A stretch of 64,000 bases of DNA from Amyloporia xantha (taxonomy: Eukaryota; Basidiomycota; Agaricomycetes; Polyporales; Adustoporiaceae), in assembly GCA_036971615.1 (NCBI GenBank), contig JAYKKR010000001.1, positions 2,232,001 to 2,296,000 on the forward strand, in the 5' to 3' direction. How positions within the stretch are numbered: position 1 is the first letter of the stretch; every line of letters starts with the position of its first letter. This document shows positions 57,900 to 64,000 of this stretch, piece by piece. Below the pieces are notes generated by a model. That model did not search any database and was not told the DNA's origin. It worked only from the letters and a program-made list of their open reading frames with translations. Position numbers and translations under genes: made by a program.

Positions 57900-59630
57900 A
57901 TGTCACTCAAAACTCACCTCACAATCCTCCAATGGAGCGCTTCTCTCTATTCCACCGCTGCTGCTTTTTACGTCCCGGATGCCGTGACTTTGGGAGGCGG
58001 TCCTCGACGATGGGACGTGGTTACCTATCGGCAGTTTCTCTCCGACGTAGAATTATTTGGACGATACTGGGCTTCTATATTGAAAGCAAATGATATACCA
58101 CCGCGCTCTGTAGTTGGGTTGTGGTAAGTGGAATTACGTTCTGAACGTAATGCATATCTGACAGTATCCTCATGAATATAGGCTTGGAGGCATGACTTAC
58201 ACGGATGTCCTCCATATTTATGGTGTAGCGAGAGCAGGATTTGTCCCTCAGTTATTCTCCCTTCGACTGCCCAATCCAGAAGTCGTCTTCGAGCTATTGC
58301 ACCGAGCAAAAGCACAAGCCTTGATTTTCGACTCTTCCTTCGGCTCAGCGGTCCTCAACTGTCCTGTCCCAGCCTTGGGAGCTGTCGACGCCCACTCTGT
58401 TACCGCCCGGCTCGATGATGTCGCATTACCTACAAATTCCACCCTCGATGTTTCCGAAGAGGACACGGCAATGATCTTTCACACATCCGGATCGACATCC
58501 GGATCTCCTAAGCTGGTACGATGTAGCTATAGGTGGCTCGATGCCATCATAGCTAAGGCCAGTCTGATCCACAAGCCATACTGTGCGGATTGCCAGGATG
58601 TCATTATATGGATGTGAGTGCATTGATAATGGTTCTGTTTCCGGTTCTTACCACCTTGTGTTGCAGGGGTAGCATGTGTCACATTGGGCAAACCATCACC
58701 CTGATCGGCGCTCTCCAACACGGCACTTGCGTCGTTCAACCAACTAAAGTGGCACTTTCATCGGACGAACTAGTCGATATAATCAATCAGTGCGGCTTGA
58801 ACCGCATTACCCAGTTCGCCAGTTTTCTCGCCACGCACCTCCGTGATTCCCGCGAAAATCGTAAGCTTCTGGCTATGCTAAAGGGCCTCGATGAAGCCCT
58901 CCACGCTGGCTTAGCCCTGCCTCTAGAAGAGGAGAAGTGGGCCTTACAGAATGGCATACCGCTGCGGACCCTGTTTGGCAATACCGAATGCGGACCAATG
59001 CTCATCTCGGTTGGTGGGCAAGGCAGCGATGCTAGCTACCTCCGACCTATTGAAGGGACCAGATACGGGTTCTTTCCTGTGACTCGAGCCGTGGAGCAAG
59101 CGGAGAGCCCCCACTACGATGCCAATGCCCAGCTCCTGGAGCTTGTGATCCTCTCCGACTCGCCTGATTGTCCAGACCCTTCGTTGCGCGATGGCGACGG
59201 ACACTTTCACACTGGAGACCTTTTCATAGAGGTGGCACCACAGCGTTACGTCTCCCGAGGGCGCGACGACGATTGGATTAAGAGTGAAAATTCTCTCCGG
59301 TGCGACACCAAAGCAATCGAGGATAACGTACGCGCTACGTGTGGGGACCTCATTGCGGAATGTGTAGTTGTGGGCAACGGGCGGCCTTCACCTACGCTGT
59401 TTGTTGAGGCCGCGGGCGGCATCGATCCGGAGAAGCTCAGAAAAGACATCATACGCCGCACGCGTCACTTCCACTCCCGGCGATACCTTCACGAACGAAT
59501 TGTCTCTGCAAAATTTGTGGTCGTGGTACCCAGAGGCAGCCTTCCAAGAACCGCGACCAAGGGCAACATTCGCAGGCGAGCTGTTGAGGAGGCCTTCAAA
59601 GCGCAGTTAGATCGTGTGTATGGGATTTGA
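57900..59630 (+). CDS. adenylate-forming enzyme, acyl-CoA synthetase/AMP-ligase type
   Basis: Three exons, 57900-58123, 58182-58613 and 58667-59630, give 539 residues. ANL-superfamily motifs in order: the phosphate-binding loop IFHTSGSTSGSPKLV (about 170), LFGNTECGPM (the GxTE motif), DGHFHTGDLFIE (TGD), VSRGRDDDWIK (hinge) and a conserved C-terminal Lys in SLPRTATKGNIRRRAVEE. The enzyme activates a carboxylic acid with ATP to an acyl-adenylate. It has no carrier-protein, reductase or thioesterase domain, unlike NRPS-like reductases, and no peroxisomal SKL end (it ends RVYGI). It resembles the stand-alone, NRPS-like A-domain proteins of basidiomycetes. The substrate is unknown, no biosynthetic neighbours are visible, and the flanks are gene-poor. 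Confidence 0.85.
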
Positions 59631-60624
59631 TGAAGGTCTGATGGAGACTCCCGAGTATGTTTCTGTATCGTTATTCTTCCCATGTGCCACCCCGATTCCT
59701 TCCATCTTGCAATCTTCTTTGATACCATCGCAGCATAATTTACTTCTCACCCGAATCTGTTACATTATAGCGAAAACAGGAACCACTGGGACTGTTTTTA
59801 ATCAGCTGATGATCTGGAACATGTATTTATTTGGTAGAACTTACTTTAGGCAACCTTCTTGAGTTGCACTTCATGAACTTCGCAGTCGCTGACTGCGCAG
59901 ATTTCACATTCCGATGAACGATCATGGTCCGATCAAGCTTCGGTCTGTGGGGTCAGCATGACCATAACGACAATGAGTACTCAAAATAGACTCTGATCAA
60001 ACCGGAGGCTGCGATCATGCATTGTTGCGACTAACCAAACTCCACTCCATCTCGGTCTGCTATCACCGCTGTTCCTGCGAGCCGCCGCTCTGATGTCTTC
60101 GTTTGTTTCATCAAGTGTTATTGAACTTTTGAGTCCGCGGAATGGTCCGCCCAGCCTGTGAAGGCTCCCATGATCCATGGTATTCGTGGTAGCCAATGGT
60201 TATCGCAGAATGGCGCGGTGGATGGTGTCCAACAGGAAAGAGATGGTAACATGTCTAGCCGTGGTGAAACCTCCGTGCGTTACGAGGGCCATGCGCGCAA
60301 GATCCGTCGACGTAGTTGAGGCGTCTATTAAATGCGTGGGAGCAGTGAAAGCACCTGGTCATCGCCATTGAACAGAGCGCGCGGAAGACTGCATGGAAGT
60401 TGGCCACAAGGGAACATTACAGGAAATACAGCTGCTGTGCACAAGATAGAACGCGCGCGCATTCAAACATGATTGGGTTAAGATCAACCGATAGGGAACA
60501 CGATCTTCGATGAGGTTATTCGAGCGACTACAAGAATGATATGGCCCCTGCGGTGATGATAACATCCCAGAGCGTATTCGCTAACAAGGAGTGCAGCCTG
60601 CAAGAGAGAGGATGGGGACCATCA
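59631..60624. other. convergent intergenic region
   Basis: About 1 kb between two stops. Short overlapping frames are unsupported. It probably contains both 3' untranslated regions; no structured repeat was found. Confidence 0.4.
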
Positions 60625-61987
60625 TTACCTTCGTTGATCCGGCACAACCTCGACCACGACGTCCTCGTCGTTGATGAAAAATGAGAATTTTCCAGTGGTC
60701 GTCGTTCCAGGTATCCTGACAAGCCCTAAAATTTGGCCTCCTTTGGATAAGGTAAGCCTCGACGCTTCATCCCGCTCCGCGTCGGTGACAGTGGAATGTG
60801 TGGGCAAAGGCAAAGCCTGTAGCGTTATGTGGTGGGTCAGAGACAAAGATCCATCCAAAGGTCTCGAATCACGACTATATGTGGTGATAGGGGTAGGATG
60901 TGATTCAATGGTAGTCGTAGGAGGACTGCTGGCGGGCTCAGAAACATGTGAACGGGCCGTGCCGTGAAATGTCGCAACGGGGAAGTCGGTGGTGGGGTGA
61001 AGCTTTTCGAATGGCGATGGGAAAGGATGAAGGTGTTGCTTATAGAAGGGAGACGGTAGCTCTCCGACGTGCACGGACTTCAAAGGATTGAGACCCCAAT
61101 TTGTTAGTACGGTCACAGAACCGTGCGATGCGCGGAAGCTCTGCAGCGCTTTGAGCACATGCTGCAGGGGACTGACGGGGTCCATTGCTAATTTAATCTT
61201 ATCGCTGGCACTGGCTTCGCTGGCAATTCGCTGTTGTTCCAAGATAAAGCGGTCTTTCCAATAGAAGGCACTCATAGAATCCACTGCGAGAAGGCCAATC
61301 TCGGCGGATTGCAGGGCGGGATGGGATGCATGATACTGAGGTAGATGAAGGAGCGTTGCCGCTAATTGAAGAGACGAAGTCGGTCGAAATACATGCAGCT
61401 TCTGTAGACACTGCGATACGAGATCTTCTGCGGAAGAAGTGGCCAAATGAGACACGGTGTGAAGTGACGTAAGGTGATTTAGACGGTTCAGCAGTCTTGT
61501 CAGGCGGGAGGCGAGGAGCTGGCGGAATCTAACGATGTTAAACGTGCCGTCATTATCAAACAGCACAGCAGCTCTTCCCCAGCCACCAATGTCGATAGAT
61601 TGATACCGTGTGGGAATGATGCAAGTTACAAGTATGTGGTAGAGGAGATGGCTTTTGCCACTGGCTGCAGGTCCTTGAATTTCAATCACGTCTCCACGGT
61701 TAGTATAAAAACCTAGACCATTGGACAGGAGATCTTGATCAGAAGGACAGGCATCCAAGTTCGCTATATGCATGGTCAAAGGGGTAGAAGCTGAAATCAT
61801 TCTCAACCAAAGTATCGCAGAGATTATATGGCAGACCGACGCACCCTCGCTACGTACGGCCGTAAGCAACTAAGACTCGGACATCAACTTGGATATTACG
61901 AATCGGTTTTACAAAAAAACTGACATGTTGTAAAGATTCCTGATGAATGTCGGCCAACATAGCATCTGCGCTCGGATATGAATCCAT
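60625..61987 (-). CDS. XRCC2: XRCC2-like RecA/Rad51 paralogue
   Basis: Two exons, 61987-61925 and 61869-60625, give 435 residues. The Walker A motif is VIEIQGPAASGKSHLLYHIL (GPxASGKS), preceded by NRGDVIEI, as in XRCC2 and other Rad51 paralogues. The Walker B-like strand is SAEIGLLAVDSMSAFYWKDR. Between them is AAVLFDNDGTFNIVRFRQLL, matching the XRCC2 region that reads like VVFIDTDGRFS in general Rad51 paralogues. The core ends with VTVLTNWGL. The last 140 residues are a loop-rich extension plus GQILGLVRIPGTTTTGKFSF. Rad51 paralogues help load Rad51 in homologous recombination in the nucleus. Without a search I cannot fully exclude RAD51D or DMC1-related relatives, but the short GDVIEIQGPAASGK start fits XRCC2 best. 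Confidence 0.72.
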
Positions 61988-62391
61988 TTTCGACAGTGAG
62001 ACAAAGAGTGAAAAGAGGTTTCTTCGAGATGCCTTGCAATGCGTATGCGAGATTAAAGTGCGGAGTAGAGTAAAGGGGGAAGTAAAAACGGTGCACTCAA
62101 TGAAATATACGAGAATATGTTTCAATGTGTTCGAAGTCGCTGCGCATGCTCGTCGACTGCTCAACATGCATGTCGGAGAGGCCATCTTACGAACCACGTG
62201 GTAAATTCCATAGCTGGCGTTTGATTGTTTTACGCGTGATGTGCCTCCGTGCTGCAGGCAGATGGTCTGCTATGCCATAGCGACCACCGCCATCTCATCC
62301 TCCCATCTTCATCCAGGTTTCGTCGGGAGTTCGACTTTGAGAGTCCCTTCACGTAACATTCAGCCAACACGACGAGAAAACTTCTCCAGCC
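61988..62391. promoter_or_regulatory. divergent intergenic region, XRCC2-like and coiled-coil genes
   Basis: 404 bp between opposite start codons. No clear TATA box or repeat was recognised; it contains the promoters of both genes. Confidence 0.4.
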
Positions 62392-64000
62392 ATGGCCACG
62401 ACAGCGTCCGCGAGAGCCACGCCGGCATCGTCGCGACGGACACCCTCCGTAGGGTCCGCCTCACCGCCAGCACCGTCGTCTTCAATTGCGAGAGGAGCAA
62501 CTGCTCGTTCTGCAGTCTCTCCACGCGTTTCAGCTTCCCTGACCCAGCCGACCGCCCGTCGAGGTTCTCTCAAAGGCACTGCACCGCCTCCATCTACTTT
62601 GAACGGCGAACCGCGTGAAACACGCGAGACGCTGTCCGCGTCCCTGAAGCAGGAGACAGAAAAGAAAGAACAGGTGCGTCCACCTCTCTTGGATGACGTT
62701 GAGACCCAGGCTGAAGAATCTACCAGCTTCTCGTCCAGTTGCAAGACAAGGATCAGACGATCACCACCCTCACTGCAGAGAATGATACCCTCACCTCGGC
62801 CCTCAATGCTGCAGAGAATCGGCTCACAGAACTCTACGCTGACCAAAGCCGCATGGAGGAAGAGATGGCAGCACGCATCGAAGTCATCGAGAAGCTACGT
62901 ACTCAAGTCCGTGACCTCGAGAAGGAGAAACGCGATATCCAGCGACGGTATAACGAGCAGGTATGGGTAGCCTCTTGCTCCCACCTTTGCTGTTTACTTA
63001 TCACTTGCCAAGACTGCGACGTTTGAGGCTGAACGTCAGGCCTTTTACGACAACGAGCAACACCTCAAGTCCCGCATACAATCCCTTACTCAGGCTCGCA
63101 GACAGCCAACACCGCCTCTCACGTCGCCTTCTGTGGTGTCTATTGCAGAATCAGAGACGGAAGCGGAGGAGCCTTCCGAAGAGCCATCGCAGGTGCAGAA
63201 GCAAGACATCAATGATCCAGAACAAGAACCTGCCGAGATGACCGCCCTGAAGCTCGAGCTCTCCACGCTCTCCACGTCGTATTCGTCTCTTCAATCGACT
63301 TTAGTTCTGTTACAAACTCAACTCGTCGATCTTAAACGCGTCAATAACGAACTGCAGGAAGAGAACGAATCCTACAACATTCTCTTGAGGGAGAGAACGC
63401 TGAATGGACAGTTCGATGTTCTCCGCATGGGCGGAGGTACTACTGCTAGCGAGGCGAGCGTCAGCGAAACTGGTGATGAAGATGAGTTGGATGGCGAGAG
63501 CAGGGATGCTGAAAGCTTGAAGAGCCGAAACACTGGTAGGAGTATGTTGGATCCTGTGGATGAACTCGCAGAAGAGCATGATCACGAACTTGATCCTGCA
63601 TTCGAGCAAGATCGAGATCAGGAACAGGAAGCGCAATCTGCTGAAGAGCTCTCAAGGAGCACTCGCAGACATGCACGCAAGCACTCATCACATTCCCCTG
63701 CTCCTCGCGGGGAGTCACTCGCCAACCTACCTATCACAGGGCCCGGGCTCGATTTGGCTGCTGAACTTGGACGTGCCGAGAACAAGGACATTCTGGAGGG
63801 CCATGTATCCCTCGAGAATGATCGCCTCGTGTCGAATATCAAGGGGAAGAAGGGGAGGAAGACTTCTACGTCAGACACTGCGAGAAAGGTATCCTCAGCA
63901 TCGGAGCCAGGTATGGAGTCGAGTGCTCCCCCCAACGATATCGATGCGTTGCGGAGTGAAGTCAAGAGCCTCAAGGATGCGAATAAGGCACTCTCCTTGT
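62392..64000 (+). CDS. long coiled-coil protein, cut by the window edge
   Basis: Exons 62392-62673, 62727-62960 and 63013 to beyond 64000; about 501 residues are present and the frame is open at the edge. Residues 1-90 are Ser/Thr/Ala/Pro-rich and basic, like a disordered head. Heptad coiled coils follow: LLVQLQDKDQTITTLTAEND, ENRLTELYADQSRMEEEMAA and EVIEKLRTQVRDLEKEKRDI. After a Glu/Pro linker a second coiled coil has LELSTLSTSYSSLQSTLVLL and LQTQLVDLKRVNNELQEENE. Later residues are acidic and low-complexity. The layout recalls golgin-, kinesin-light- or myosin-tail-like scaffold proteins, but I recognise no domain, so no name is given. The start codon, GCCATGGCC context, is good. Confidence 0.75.

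Noticed and set aside
1..64000. CRISPR arrays, prophage or virus-derived genes, and insertion sequences.
   Set aside because: The genome is fungal; no regularly spaced repeats, integrase, capsid, polymerase or reverse transcriptase motif was seen.

Overview
The window is nuclear DNA of a filamentous basidiomycete, most likely an Agaricomycete. The evidence is the dense short GT-AG introns of about 50-65 nt in almost every gene, tight gene packing on both strands, basidiomycete-type F-box/LRR proteins, an eisosome Pil1 gene, a DUF6697-like protein and a stand-alone adenylation enzyme. The order cannot be fixed from the sequence. No rRNA, tRNA, CRISPR or viral gene was recognised. The gene models below were spliced by hand, and exon lengths were checked for reading-frame continuity.

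Layout. 0-8.6 kb: an SPF30-like Tudor splicing factor (minus), a gene-poor 3.3 kb, and two conserved proteins of unknown function. 8.6-11.5 kb: gene-poor, ending in a 398-bp fold-back MITE with CACTG ends and a 3-bp duplication. 11.8-17.4 kb: eIF4E, PIL1 and the tRNA 2'-O-methyltransferase TRM44, all plus. 17.5-22 kb: two F-box proteins flanking a patch of short repeated GGGACGTAAATT-type motifs. 22.2-31 kb: ELP4, IMP1, TTC1, the ESCRT-III subunit VPS2, a short-chain dehydrogenase and a DUF6697-like protein. 31.7-40 kb: two strongly intron-split major facilitator transporters (Dal5-like and Git1-like), with the PDH E2 subunit and exosome CSL4 between them. 40-48 kb: NUDE, ESS2, a FAM192A/NIP30 protein and an SRF1-like membrane protein. 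48-64 kb: looser, with an F-box protein, a beta-lactamase-like hydrolase, an adenylate-forming enzyme, an XRCC2-like recombinase and the start of a long coiled-coil protein cut by the window edge.

The genes are mostly housekeeping: translation and tRNA modification (eIF4E, TRM44, ELP4), RNA processing and decay (SPF30, ESS2, FAM192A, CSL4), mitochondrial function (IMP1, PDH E2), membrane traffic and organisation (VPS2, PIL1, SRF1-like), and nutrient uptake. There is no secondary-metabolite cluster or defence island. Several head-to-head pairs share intergenic regions of only 150-210 bp.

The most interesting features are the whole-length fold-back MITE, the 22-exon transporter gene with micro-exons and GC-AG introns, the repeated-motif patch at 19.4-20.0 kb, a 31-bp near-perfect palindrome upstream of the transporter, a Pro-rich insertion in the eIF4E cap-binding loop, and single-base reading-frame breaks in ESS2 and one F-box gene (possibly also ELP4). 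The frame breaks may be assembly errors.
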